From a virus, in IMG/VR virus record IMGVR_UViG_3300010354_000051, positions 54,720 to 118,719 of that record: a stretch of DNA of 64,000 bases; one strand, 5' to 3'. The notes beneath the pieces were generated by a model. The model was not told the origin of the DNA and did no database searches. It saw nothing but the letters and a program-made list of their open reading frames with translations. A program made the translations under genes and the position numbers. This document shows positions 1-10,070 of this stretch, one piece after another; within the stretch, counting starts at the first letter, position 1; every line of letters begins with the position of its first letter.

Positions 1-2920
1 CATAAGAAGATATTGCGTTTTGCTTAAGATTTATTAAAGTTATAAGGTTGAGGTTAGTTCTTATACTAAAAGTACCGGATAGCCTACAATTCTCTGCACT
101 GAACGAGGTTAGTTTAGTGTAGCCAAGGCGGAACCAGTTCGATATGTCAATTGACGATCTGGTAAAGTACAAAGTTGATGGTAAAGTGCCAGGTATATCC
201 GCACTTATAATAATCTCCGTGCTGGTTACTGACATTACTTTGGCTAATTCTGGGCCAGTCTCACTCGCTCTTACCGAATCATAAACCATCACTTTTTGGT
301 TAAGGGCGGTAGGCCCGGTTAGAGAGTATACGGCATCGTCGGGTGAAGAGGCCGGTACTTTTCTGGTGATTGAGAGACCGGTTAAGGCAGTGCTGGGTTG
401 TCTGCTAAGAACGCAAGCTCCTCTTAGCGATTGGACTCCCCAATCAGACCGGTAAACACTAGGCAAAGAGTTATCTAACTTTACAGAAACTACAGGGGTC
501 TCTGTAACACCTTCGAAAGAGGGCAATAATGCTCCGCCTCCACTCGGATTACAGTTATCTGCAGTTATCCTAGTTATATCTCTAGAGAAATACTGGTTAG
601 ATGTTGTAATGGACAGCGGGCTAATATCATAAAATCCTGACGAGTTTATGGTTATCGCCACATCTTTTCTCTCGGTATCTGGGAAATACCGAGAAGGGAA
701 AGTTGGGAAACGGCCGGTGAAGTTAGATTGCCTGACATCTATCGTATCTAAATAATGTAAGTTAATAAGGTCATTTTTTCTAAACCGGTAAGGGTTTGAA
801 GAGAACCCAAGTGATAGGGTTTTTAAGTTGTGTTGGTTAACTGGGCCTCGGGCCGGAGCAAAAGTCACCGGTAGGAAGAAGTCTACTCCGTTGTCAGTTA
901 CGGGGAGTAGGTTGTCGCAAGCTCCCAAGTCTAATGTAACTAAACTACCAGTTTCAGTTGCCGGATCTGTACCTAAAGACGGAACTTTACCTTCTGTAAA
1001 AGAGCTGCCAAGGGATAGAGTTGTTAACTTAGGTGCTTTTATGGAGGACGATAACAGGTCGAACTTCACCCCTCCTCTTGAGGCCGGTGCTTCAAGTGTG
1101 ACAAGAGAATCCCATTGGCCGTTTTGCAGATTTACAAAAACAGAAGTTCGGGTGAGTGAAATGCTGACCGAGCTGCTTCTCCATGCTGACCAGTCTTCAC
1201 CTACCGGGTTGTTTATGTATCCGGTCGATTCAAAAAGTGAAGCACCGCTTCTTGTAGTGCCTATGTTAAAAGACACTATACGGTATTTTGATATATGGCC
1301 GAAGTTTGTCGGGTCTGTCGAAGTACCTATTTGTGTAATATCTCCTTTGCCGCCTGAGTTATAAATATCGTAACTTATAAGAGACCCGTTATTGTTAATT
1401 TTGGGTAGATTTCCATACAAGAAGCGGGAAAACGGACGGGTCAAGTCTCTATTAGACCATGTCAACACTCTAAGGTTAGGAAATACATCATCGAGTCGTG
1501 GAGAATACCCTTTAAACCTGTCCCCTAGTACCAGCTCTTCCATCGAGCTAAATTGTCTATAATCGACATTAGCTACCCGACCAGACTCATTTAAGACATA
1601 CTTTCTAAACAGTGCGTCAGACCAGTCGTTACCTGCCTCGTTTACAAAAATTCCTTTTCTGGGTACGGTTAGATAGCTGACCGCAGTGCATTGAGGGGTA
1701 GAGGCAGAGGGTAAAAGAGTTGGGTCTCTGTAGTCAAACCAGCCCATAACTCCCGACTTCCAGACATCCCCTGACTTGCTCAAGTCTAGCCTTCTAAGTT
1801 TATTTTTTAAAGTCTTGAGCCAGAGGGGTAGTATAGTCATCGACCCGCCGACCATTGTAAAACTTTCTAGGTTATCATATCCAATCAGGCCCAGGTCTTT
1901 TCTATCCTGAGTCTCCCTTATATCTATACCTGAAAACTCAATAGCTTTTACTTTTACCGGATTGACATAGAGGTAGAGGTATAGGTCATAGATTGTTTGA
2001 TAACCTGTTGCTGTAATGTCAATATTTACCGTGTACTGTAAAGATCCGGAAGCCTGAGCTACGGACACCACAGGGAGAAAGTCGACTGCGGGTGAATTGG
2101 GTCTTTTTTGCAGAGGTTGGATCTGGAACCCGTAGAAATACGGGCTGTTCGAGTCGGTGAAAGTGAACTTAATTGTCCCGGTGGACATTCTGCAAAGCAC
2201 TTTCAGCGGTGTATTTTTAGTCGAAAGTAGCTTGAGCGGAGTACTAGTCCCGGAGTTGTTGTCGATGTACATGTCCAGAGAATGGCTAGGACTTTCCACT
2301 ATCTCCGGACGCGGCAATACACTGTTTAGAGGTAGAAAGATTCTATTTACATGAGATCTTCTGCGAACTCTAACACTTCCAGCATAACTTGCATTCTTAA
2401 AATAGCCCAGGTTGACCGGATCTCCTTCCGAGTTAAACAGGCTGTTTCTAGAGGTCGATACCGCTACTAGTTTTCTAACCGGGTTGCTAAATATCGTGTC
2501 CCCTATAGTATTAGTCAGATACTGAGCACCTTCGCACTGAATGGACCCATTGAAAATAATGACGTTTGGGTAGTTTACATACGGAGAACCTTCGCCGCCT
2601 AGTGGCAGAGACGGGGAATAATAATCCTTTGAATCGTATAAACTAGTCGGAATCTGATACACATATATTTCACTTAACTGCTGAAGAGCGGGTAGCAGAG
2701 TTTTTTCTAACCCAGAACAGAATCGAAAATCCTCTCTATCACTTAACTGCCCACTAAGACCGTACAGCGAGTCCAGAACCTCCGGGCTCAGCCCCATATT
2801 CCTAAGTGCTGTCCTTTTGTCCGACTCAAAAATCTCTGACAGGTTCTGGAACCCGTCTGAAACCAGTCCAATATCCGGACGAGCTGCTTCTCTAAAAGTA
2901 AAAAAGGACTGTTCGGCCAT
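1..2920 (-). CDS. Leucine-rich-repeat-like tail or adhesion protein, C-terminus outside window
   Basis: The minus strand stays open from an ATG at 2920 to the window edge, about 973 residues with no stop. The second half holds irregular leucine-rich-repeat-like stretches such as LKTLSLGF and APKLTTLSLGSS, spaced among beta-rich, Ser/Thr/Asn-rich sequence. This composition is typical of receptor-binding or surface proteins (inference). It is the last gene of the large minus-strand adhesion block. A late-promoter-like motif, GTTAAAAGC, lies 18 bases before the start, which supports the ATG although no clear Shine-Dalgarno is seen. The plus-strand reading frames inside it look like antisense shadows. 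Exact role and full length are unknown. Confidence 0.7.
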   Translation of the reverse strand, partial: MAEQSFFTFREAARPDIGLVSDGFQNLSEIFESDKRTALRNMGLSPEVLDSLYGLSGQLSDREDFRFCSGLEKTLLPALQQLSEIYVYQIPTSLYDSKDYYSPSLPLGGEGSPYVNYPNVIIFNGSIQCEGAQYLTNTIGDTIFSNPVRKLVAVSTSRNSLFNSEGDPVNLGYFKNASYAGSVRVRRRSHVNRIFLPLNSVLPRPEIVESPSHSLDMYIDNNSGTSTPLKLLSTKNTPLKVLCRMSTGTIKFTFTDSNSPYFYGFQIQPLQKRPNSPAVDFLPVVSVAQASGSLQYTVNIDITATGYQTIYDLYLYLYVNPVKVKAIEFSGIDIRETQDRKDLGLIGYDNLESFTMVGGSMTILPLWLKTLKNKLRRLDLSKSGDVWKSGVMGWFDYRDPTLLPSASTPQCTAVSYLTVPRKGIFVNEAGNDWSDALFRKYVLNESGRVANVDYRQFSSMEELVLGDRFKGYSPRLDDVFPNLRVLTWSNRDLTRPFSRFLYGNLPKINNNGSLISYDIYNSGGKGDITQIGTSTDPTNFGHISKYRIVSFNIGTTRSGASLFESTGYINNPVGEDWSAWRSSSVSISLTRTSVFVNLQNGQWDSLVTLEAPASRGGVKFDLLSSSIKAPKLTTLSLGSSFTEGKVPSLGTDPATETGSLVTLDLGACDNLLPVTDNGVDFFLPVTFAPARGPVNQHNLKTLSLGFSSNPYRFRKNDLINLHYLDTIDVRQSNFTGRFPTFPSRYFPDTERKDVAITINSSGFYDISPLSITTSNQYFSRDITRITADNCNPSGGGALLPSFEGVTETPVVSVKLDNSLPSVYRSDWGVQSLRGACVLSRQPSTALTGLSITRKVPASSPDDAVYSLTGPTALNQKVMVYDSVRASETGPELAKVMSVTSTEIIISADIPGTLPSTLYFTRSSIDISNWFRLGYTKLTSFSAENCRLSGTFSIRTNLNLITLINLKQNAISSY

Positions 2921-2938
2921 GAGCAACGAATCTATATA

Positions 2939-2947
2939 GCTTTTAAC
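2939..2947 (-). promoter_or_regulatory. Late-promoter-like motif variant GTTAAAAGC
   Basis: On the minus strand GTTAAAAGC is followed by TATA and TAG, 18 bases before the ATG at 2920. It has one mismatch to the recurring G(G/T)TGAAAGC element. Confidence 0.4.
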
Positions 2948-2954
2948 GCTCTGA

Positions 2955-5900
2955 TTACTGTTCTGTGTAATTCAGTGAGAGGTAGATCTCATTGTCTGAC
3001 CCGGAATGGTTAGTTAAAGATCGAGCTATGAAGAATGTCGCCAGATTGCCCTCGTCATCATTTATGATGCTCTCTGCAGAGATGTTAAAAATATCTTGTA
3101 AGTTGATTTCGGTAGAGGTATTGGCTGAGACGTAGTAGGTGGCTAGAGAGTCTCCTGAATCAGAAGTCAGCCAACGAATCGGGTACTCAGAAGGGGTGAA
3201 TATGCCAGCCGAATTGGCTCCGCCCGAAGTTAAAAAACTTCCACATTTTTTAGGGGAGTTGTGGATAGATTTGCGCGTGTTCAGGCTGTCCTCTTGCGGG
3301 TCTATAGTAGGGGCGGTAGACAGACCGAATTTGTCCTGGGCTGTGTAAGTTCGGATTGCTTTTACCACGCCATCTGTTTCAGGAACAGAGGCCCATTCAC
3401 CGTGAGAATCAACACCGGTATCGGAGATAGACAGCGTGCAGCGGTGGGGGGTAAACGGCTCTACTTTTATCCCTTCTGAGGTCTTTTGACCGATCCAAAC
3501 CCCGCCCAGACTAGCTCCTTGCCTACCCTGCAGAAACACTCGGACAAAGGGCAATGAGCCCGGAGCTATCTTTGATGTAATGATGCTGGTGACATTCAGA
3601 TCTCTATTTATGTGACCTATGTATATTGTTCGGTAAGACACACTGACTAGTGAACTGGTGGTTATGTTTGCCGGTAATGTGGTTCCTATGGGCAGTAAGA
3701 ATTGGGTGACATCTCCCACCACTCTAACAACACCACCAGTAGTTGTGACATTGCGTACAAATGAGCCCTGGGTTATAGTAACCACATAAGTTTGTGACCC
3801 GAGGTTGGGCCAGGGTGTCGCATTATCACTCAGGTAGTAGGTTGTTACAGAGGTGGCCGGATTGACTTCGGAAATAATGCTGATGTTGTCCCTGATTTCC
3901 CTACCTGCTCTGCAATACAATCCTCTGCAAGTACCTCCATCCACACCAGGAACTGATGGATAGGTTCTATCCAGCTCCGTGTCAAAATTATACCCGGAAA
4001 GCTCTCTAGTCTCGAAATTGAAAGTGTTGCGCAGTAGGTATATAGAAGTCTCGTAGTAAATTGAGTTATTGCTGTAGTCGAAGGCGAAGTCATAAGGTAA
4101 GCCCTCGTAGTAAGTTGACTGCTGGTCGTAAGTTGGTGAACTTTCAATTCCCCAGCTATTGGACAGGGTAGTAGCATACAGCGGGCTGGATACGTCTGTA
4201 CTCGGCCAAGCCAAACCAATCCTCAGCGATGAAGAGTGAGCTGGTACGACAGTAGTATCCATGTCACCCCCGGTCCAGAAAATATAAAACTCACTACTAA
4301 CCACATCTATCGTACTGAGCAAGATTTGATCTCGTCTGAAATAGTCAAATTCTATATCGTAACCGTCAGAGTAGTTGTCAACTAAGGGGAAAGTGAACGG
4401 CAGATAGACTCCATCCGGGCTGGGTAGTTGCTTACTGCTGGACAAATTTAATATCCCGCTTTTATCTCTGGTCAGTTTAACAGTTACGTTGTCTTGGCCG
4501 AAATCTTTTTGATTATCAGCACACAAGACAAACATATCTTTGCCCAGCGCTCTGACGGACTGCCCGCCTATACTCGTCCAGTTATTACTATCAAACGGGC
4601 TCCTGAAATTACCAGCGGAAGGACCGTTGTAAGTAGCTATTGCCGTATGAGTTCTGCCGTCATCGGATGCAATACCTAGTTCGGGATAGTCCAAGGTATA
4701 AAACGGAGTGATTGCAAACTTACCCCTCATACGTCTTTCTTCGGGCAAAGCATCCCAAATATACCCTTCCTGGTGAGAGAAAGCCCACTCCGGACAACCT
4801 CTTTGCCGAACGATTTTAATCTCACAGTCCTGTTGGCTCCTGACCATGAGCTTGTCGGGGAAAATCTCCTTCTTATTGAAGAACTGGTTTCCAAACCGGT
4901 TAATAATGTATTGCTTGGGTTTTATACCCAATACGGTAACCCAGTCAATAGCGTTTATGTTGGTTTTTATTTCGCTAAACTCAGGGCTGGGCAAATAACG
5001 AACACGAGACTGAGCATTTAAACTATATAAAGTCCCCTTGTCATAGCCGTCGATGTAGTAAGACGCACCGTACTTAGACAGGTTTTGATTTACCCTGATC
5101 GTGGATGAATCACTTACCTTCAGTCGATATTTGAAGTAGAAGAAGGGGTCGGCTAGACACGGTCTGCCTAATTGGTTCTCTATAACCAAAGTGTGCATAG
5201 TTACCCATCTACAATCTCCGCTTCCAGTGGGCACATACGCATAGAATCTCGCCCCGATAGCACCGTACCAGCCGAATTCAATCTTGTACATGGTAACCGT
5301 ATCCGGGTTCAGGAAATAACCACTTTTCCCCTCTCCACTAAGGGGATCACCGTTCATATACTTTTGCTCGATTACAGTCTCGTACTGAGTCAGACCGTTT
5401 ACCGTCACAGCCTTGGTATTAGCCGCATAGTTTGCATTAGCTAAGAACTCTGTACTTTCCAGGGGCACGGTAGACCGTCTGACGATAGAGAACAGTGAAC
5501 CGTTTGTCAGCCTGAACATGTAAGAATCGGTAAGATTCTCCACACCGAATTCGAGCACAGTTCCTGGCCCAGCCCCTATCTCACTAACCTTTACGCCATA
5601 AGTAAATCCGCTTATGCGCCCTGGCTGGTATCTAAAAGCCCTGATTGATTTTATAGTCACCTCACTGCTTATACCCTCTATCCCGCCTATTTTGTTGTTG
5701 TTAGTAGGCAGGTTGATTTGCTGACCGAAGGCTTGAGAAGGCCAGAAGTTGGTGAATGTGTTGTTGATTTTGTCCGGGACTAGGGGGGTGTCCAGAACAA
5801 AATACGGTAGTTTCAGGTCTTTCTCTACCTGGGTTATGGTAGACTCGTTGGCATGGACGGTAAATTCCCAATCCTTTAGATCAGATCTAATTTGAGACCA

Positions 5901-6983
5901 TCTCAGGCCGTGATAAGACGACCACAGATCTGGTGTCGGGTTTGTCTTAATCTTAAAATGACCTGTGTTCTCTGCTAAGTTTTCAGGAAAATACGTCCGG
6001 GTCGTGCTGAAAAAGAAACTGTCCCAGGATACATTGAGATCGACAGGCAGTTTGTTGGTGGACTGGTTGATAATTACTGTACTGCTGCCCCAGAGGGCTG
6101 GATTAGCTCTCCAGTTAGGTATAGTAACGTTTTTGAAGTTATAAGCTCTGCCGCTGGGTATAATGGGGTAGTCCTCGGACGATCTACCAAAACGTGACTG
6201 TTTAATGTCTAGCCAAATACTATCCCAGTAGACCCGATTGAAGACTTTTGTACCATTAGGCCCTGGTATAGTCGGGTATTTAGCCAGCAGCGGGATTAGA
6301 TTGTAGTTCAGTAGCTGCTTCTGGTCAAAGTTATTTACCATATACTCGATTAAGTACATGGCTACCAGAGTGTTTAAATACTGACCCCAGTCGTTATTAG
6401 ACAGGTCTGTAGTAGATCCAGTTAGCTGATCTTGAAGAGCAGGTCTGGTCGGCTCTAGAAAAGGTGTCGGGTATGTCAGAATAACAAGGGCGGAATTTTT
6501 CTCGTCCTCAGTGTACTTTTCAGGGAAGTAGTTGCCACCAGCCGCAGGCCTTCTAGTCCACCATAAATTTGCTCGGTCGTCACGCCCAAAAAATTCAATC
6601 TTCCAATCCTTAGAGTCTAAGCCGTAAGAAGAAACATTACTGAACAAGCTTTGCTGGGTAGTCCGTCTGTCGATACCTAGCAAAGACCGGGACGTTTCAG
6701 ACTGCTCAGGAAACTGCTCGACTATAGGTAGAGCAGCCGGGCTACCTTTACTGAAAACGTTTAAGGTGCTTTTTGCTGTGAGCAGATACGATTCGGGGTC
6801 GACTGTAACACTCAAAGCGGATTTTGAAGAGTATTCGGACGACAAGTACGAATCTTTTTCCGTCACCAGAGGCGAACCTTGCTCGGTGGACAGGGGGAAA
6901 CCCTTAACGTCCACCATCTGCTCTGTAACCTTAGTTGTTCTCGGAGATACTTTCTCCGCCCTTAGACTCTTATCGCTGGACAT
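2955..6983 (-). CDS. Giant virion structural protein, paralogue of the next upstream gene
   Basis: This 1342-residue protein is beta-rich with no membrane segment, as expected for a tail or tail-fibre component. Its middle contains FRYQPGR, then KIEFGWYGAIGARFYAYVP and KYGASYYIDG. The same landmarks occur in the same order in the gene at 6987-10043, so the two share a large domain. From memory, such motifs also occur in structural proteins of cyanophages. A strong Shine-Dalgarno (GGGAGGAG) lies 9 bases before the ATG, and the gene starts 3 bases past the previous stop, as in an operon. The N-terminal ~150 residues are Ser/Thr-rich and unlike the paralogue. Exact position in the virion is unknown. 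Confidence 0.75.
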   Translation of the reverse strand: MSSDKSLRAEKVSPRTTKVTEQMVDVKGFPLSTEQGSPLVTEKDSYLSSEYSSKSALSVTVDPESYLLTAKSTLNVFSKGSPAALPIVEQFPEQSETSRSLLGIDRRTTQQSLFSNVSSYGLDSKDWKIEFFGRDDRANLWWTRRPAAGGNYFPEKYTEDEKNSALVILTYPTPFLEPTRPALQDQLTGSTTDLSNNDWGQYLNTLVAMYLIEYMVNNFDQKQLLNYNLIPLLAKYPTIPGPNGTKVFNRVYWDSIWLDIKQSRFGRSSEDYPIIPSGRAYNFKNVTIPNWRANPALWGSSTVIINQSTNKLPVDLNVSWDSFFFSTTRTYFPENLAENTGHFKIKTNPTPDLWSSYHGLRWSQIRSDLKDWEFTVHANESTITQVEKDLKLPYFVLDTPLVPDKINNTFTNFWPSQAFGQQINLPTNNNKIGGIEGISSEVTIKSIRAFRYQPGRISGFTYGVKVSEIGAGPGTVLEFGVENLTDSYMFRLTNGSLFSIVRRSTVPLESTEFLANANYAANTKAVTVNGLTQYETVIEQKYMNGDPLSGEGKSGYFLNPDTVTMYKIEFGWYGAIGARFYAYVPTGSGDCRWVTMHTLVIENQLGRPCLADPFFYFKYRLKVSDSSTIRVNQNLSKYGASYYIDGYDKGTLYSLNAQSRVRYLPSPEFSEIKTNINAIDWVTVLGIKPKQYIINRFGNQFFNKKEIFPDKLMVRSQQDCEIKIVRQRGCPEWAFSHQEGYIWDALPEERRMRGKFAITPFYTLDYPELGIASDDGRTHTAIATYNGPSAGNFRSPFDSNNWTSIGGQSVRALGKDMFVLCADNQKDFGQDNVTVKLTRDKSGILNLSSSKQLPSPDGVYLPFTFPLVDNYSDGYDIEFDYFRRDQILLSTIDVVSSEFYIFWTGGDMDTTVVPAHSSSLRIGLAWPSTDVSSPLYATTLSNSWGIESSPTYDQQSTYYEGLPYDFAFDYSNNSIYYETSIYLLRNTFNFETRELSGYNFDTELDRTYPSVPGVDGGTCRGLYCRAGREIRDNISIISEVNPATSVTTYYLSDNATPWPNLGSQTYVVTITQGSFVRNVTTTGGVVRVVGDVTQFLLPIGTTLPANITTSSLVSVSYRTIYIGHINRDLNVTSIITSKIAPGSLPFVRVFLQGRQGASLGGVWIGQKTSEGIKVEPFTPHRCTLSISDTGVDSHGEWASVPETDGVVKAIRTYTAQDKFGLSTAPTIDPQEDSLNTRKSIHNSPKKCGSFLTSGGANSAGIFTPSEYPIRWLTSDSGDSLATYYVSANTSTEINLQDIFNISAESIINDDEGNLATFFIARSLTNHSGSDNEIYLSLNYTEQ

Positions 6984-6986
6984 GGA

Positions 6987-9900
6987 TCACTGCTCCTCCC
7001 AGGTTAGGGAATTTACAACAGAGAGCTGAGACGAAGGTTGGATAGTGGAAGATGTAGACTCCCACATTGCGTATACACAAAGTATATCTACCTCGTTTGT
7101 TAGCGGGTAGGAAATATACTCTTTGTTGTAGGAGAAGTAATCAGTCAGGTCAAATTGAGAACCTCCGTTGTTGCAGTACAGGGAGAAGATAGTATTGCCC
7201 GTATTGGCCACTGGAGACAGCCTGAAGTCCTGAGAAACCGAAGCCCCGGATAGCTGAGCTACGGATTCAAAACTACCTACTCGATCAGACTCGTTCCACT
7301 TTTTCTGGTCCTCGTACTGGCTATGGGTAAACTGACCAGTGAATAGGGTTGACAGACCGGCATTACTAAATGTGTACATTCTGACCGGCATTAGGTTACC
7401 ATACACATTATATGGTTCTACTTGAGGTTGGTAGTTTTGGATGTAGATCTTAGTGCCTTTTTTGAAGAATCTGACCAGAGCGGGGACTTCTAGTGCATCG
7501 GGGACAGAACCAAACCCGCCCGAAGGGACGGATTTTGTAGGTAGACTTCTCATATAGCAGAAGAAGTAAGACCCGGAGTTCGGCAACAAAGCACTTAGCG
7601 AGGCGTAGTTGCCACTGGTGATGTTAGTTCCGGAGACAATTTCTTTCGGAGCTGTCCCCGAACCGAGATTGAACCCTAGCCCTTGGTTAGAGCTGAGGGT
7701 GTAGATAGGATAGGAGTAGGTCTGGGACAGAGTACTATTGTCTAGGTTATTAGTAATAAGCAGAGGATTTTTAATGAAGTTTATGGTAAGGATATTGCTA
7801 TATGATGTCGAATCTACCACGCCGATGCCAAACTTAATCGGATATAGCTGGATCCGGTTTCTGATCGGGGTGCCGGAAGAATTGCTTACTTCGTCTTTAG
7901 CCCTGAGAGACATTACCGACCTTTGTTTCCTGGGAACAATCAGGTCTATAGAATCGCCATTAGAAAAGCCGCTAATCGCCCCGTTGAAGTACAGCCGGAT
8001 TTTGTCCGTACTTTCATTCTCGGCCCAGATAACTTTTAGTGTAACGTTATTCTTCAAATAAGACCCAATAAGTAGATCTTTCTCGGCCTGAGTAATGCCA
8101 CTGGAAGTGGAAATGCAGAAGTAGTTGGACAAAAGCGGAGTTGTTACAGTGGTTTTTATACCACTGAAAGCCACATTCTTTGAATAGTCTGAAGACTTGG
8201 ACAGCAGTTTAACCGTGCCTTTATCCCCACCATCAATATAATAAGATGCACCGTACTTAACCAGAATACTCTTCTGGCTAGGCAAACCGTTACTCAGGCC
8301 GGAGTGAGTTAGATAAGTAATTGGCAGTGTAGCATTACCCAACGAGGCCACATCGTGCTGGTTAGAAGATCGCATGTGGTGTACTCTGACCCACCTCGCT
8401 TCTCCACTAGATACAGGGACATAACAAAGGAATAACGCACCTACCGCACCATACCAGCTAAACTCGATCTTCCACATTGTCACTTTAGAAAAGTCAATGT
8501 TATAGACAGAAGTATCGGTCAGAACTTGGTTGTCGATTGTTACCGGATCTCCAGGTCTCTTAATGCCAGTATCTGCCGGGTCTACGTTTGCAGTGGATAC
8601 GTCGCTCCAGCGTAGAGTGTTTACTTCACCATTGAGCTGGTCGCCGCTGAACATAGCACGAACCGGACGCCACTCGTACACCATTCTGTACTGCGGAGGG
8701 ACGCAGATCTTGAACCACTCCTTCAAGGTGATGTTTTTTACGCCAGGAGTGGTGCTGGAGGGGTTATAAGCTACGGTTCGGTGGGCGGTTGGGAAAGCAG
8801 CATTATACTGAGCGCTGGTAACTTGGCTACTACCCTGGACCGATACTAGCAAGTTCCAAACTTTCACTCCACTATAAGTTTCACTAGGAGAGCTGTCATA
8901 ACCAAATCTGGAATTAGTATCGTCTACATCCAGAATTGTCAGATCGCTGCTGGTAACCACATTGATTTCCGAACTGAAGCCCGTTCCGCCGCCTCTGCTT
9001 AAGTTGGTCACAAGATGCTCCCATTTACAGTGAGCATCAAGTCTAATATATTCAGATTCGGGCTTGAGGAAAGAGTCGTTGGCTTTCCAAGTATTATAAT
9101 CGCTTAGGTTATAGGTTTCCTTTTGATCGAAAGGGAATTCGTATTGGCGATTCAGCAAGTGCTCTATCGAGTTGCCAGCAGAGTCTATATAAGCTAGTCT
9201 TACAGCATAGCCCTCATTAAAGGTATACTCTGACAAAGTGCTTGGAGACGCTTCTATATTCCGCACGTCATCAGGGCTGTAACAAAGGCTTGGATCGTAA
9301 ATTGCTGCAGCGACATAGCACAAGCCATTTCTATAAATTACCGGGTCTACACCTACCACGCCCCAGTTACCCTCTTTGATGTTGCTAACCCCGGCTGCAG
9401 TATCCCCAGTAACCGCATTCCATCTTTCCGGAGTGGCTTCAATACCGCTGGGTTGACTAGGAATCAGGGCCTGGGTACGTCTGACACAGTGGAAGTCATT
9501 CTTGTCCCCGCTATTAAAAATTTCAAAGTAATACCCGTCATACTTATCAAATATGCCCCACTTTTTGATAGTAGGAGCGCCTTTCATTATATTTCTGCTA
9601 GGTGTAGTATTTGAATAAGTTGAGCGGGTTTTATTCATCTTCACACCCATGGTAGAGGCTGATACTCTACCAGGCTGATAGCGGAAGAATCTCTTAGAGG
9701 TTAAGATGGCAGTTCTGCCACTCGACGCTACTATCTCAGCTCCGGCTTCTTGAGGGATATGGTTTACCCCGGTGCCCGTGGTAGGGTCATTCTCAATCGG
9801 GAATTGGGACCATTCGGACGGGTTTACATCATAAGTATTTACGTCAGCAAAAATACCCAGAGCTACTTCAGCTCGGGGTATACCCAATAGAGACAGAGCA

Positions 9901-10043
9901 ACTTCAGACTGAATCTTATTCTGTTCTTCTACAGGTAACGGAGCCTGATCTTCTGCGAATACAACAGGCAAAGAGTTTTGGGCCTTTTGCTGACCAAGAG
10001 GTACAGCAGCAGTTTTACCGATTATGGTCTGTCTGTTAGCCAT
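6987..10043 (-). CDS. Large virion structural protein sharing the FRYQPGR...YGASYYIDG domain
   Basis: A 1018-residue beta-rich protein. It carries RFFRYQPGRVS in the N-terminal fifth, then WKIEFSWYGAVGALFLCYVP and KYGASYYIDGGDKGT, matching the gene at 2955-6983. This suggests duplication of a virion gene followed by divergence of the flanks. N-terminal text (PLPVEEQ, ALSLLGIPRAE) also resembles the paralogue's LLGIDRRT region. It lies between the beta-helix tailspike gene and its paralogue, on the same strand. I infer a tail-surface or fibre-associated role; the sequence alone does not identify baseplate or fibre. Confidence 0.75.
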   Translation of the reverse strand: MANRQTIIGKTAAVPLGQQKAQNSLPVVFAEDQAPLPVEEQNKIQSEVALSLLGIPRAEVALGIFADVNTYDVNPSEWSQFPIENDPTTGTGVNHIPQEAGAEIVASSGRTAILTSKRFFRYQPGRVSASTMGVKMNKTRSTYSNTTPSRNIMKGAPTIKKWGIFDKYDGYYFEIFNSGDKNDFHCVRRTQALIPSQPSGIEATPERWNAVTGDTAAGVSNIKEGNWGVVGVDPVIYRNGLCYVAAAIYDPSLCYSPDDVRNIEASPSTLSEYTFNEGYAVRLAYIDSAGNSIEHLLNRQYEFPFDQKETYNLSDYNTWKANDSFLKPESEYIRLDAHCKWEHLVTNLSRGGGTGFSSEINVVTSSDLTILDVDDTNSRFGYDSSPSETYSGVKVWNLLVSVQGSSQVTSAQYNAAFPTAHRTVAYNPSSTTPGVKNITLKEWFKICVPPQYRMVYEWRPVRAMFSGDQLNGEVNTLRWSDVSTANVDPADTGIKRPGDPVTIDNQVLTDTSVYNIDFSKVTMWKIEFSWYGAVGALFLCYVPVSSGEARWVRVHHMRSSNQHDVASLGNATLPITYLTHSGLSNGLPSQKSILVKYGASYYIDGGDKGTVKLLSKSSDYSKNVAFSGIKTTVTTPLLSNYFCISTSSGITQAEKDLLIGSYLKNNVTLKVIWAENESTDKIRLYFNGAISGFSNGDSIDLIVPRKQRSVMSLRAKDEVSNSSGTPIRNRIQLYPIKFGIGVVDSTSYSNILTINFIKNPLLITNNLDNSTLSQTYSYPIYTLSSNQGLGFNLGSGTAPKEIVSGTNITSGNYASLSALLPNSGSYFFCYMRSLPTKSVPSGGFGSVPDALEVPALVRFFKKGTKIYIQNYQPQVEPYNVYGNLMPVRMYTFSNAGLSTLFTGQFTHSQYEDQKKWNESDRVGSFESVAQLSGASVSQDFRLSPVANTGNTIFSLYCNNGGSQFDLTDYFSYNKEYISYPLTNEVDILCVYAMWESTSSTIQPSSQLSVVNSLTWEEQ

Positions 10044-10070
10044 GGAAGATTAGTTAGCTAGGGTAGAAGT

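Noticed and set aside
828-1364. 178-codon plus-strand frame
   Set aside because: It is antisense to the long open minus-strand LRR-like gene, has no ribosome site or promoter-like motif and shows no domain.
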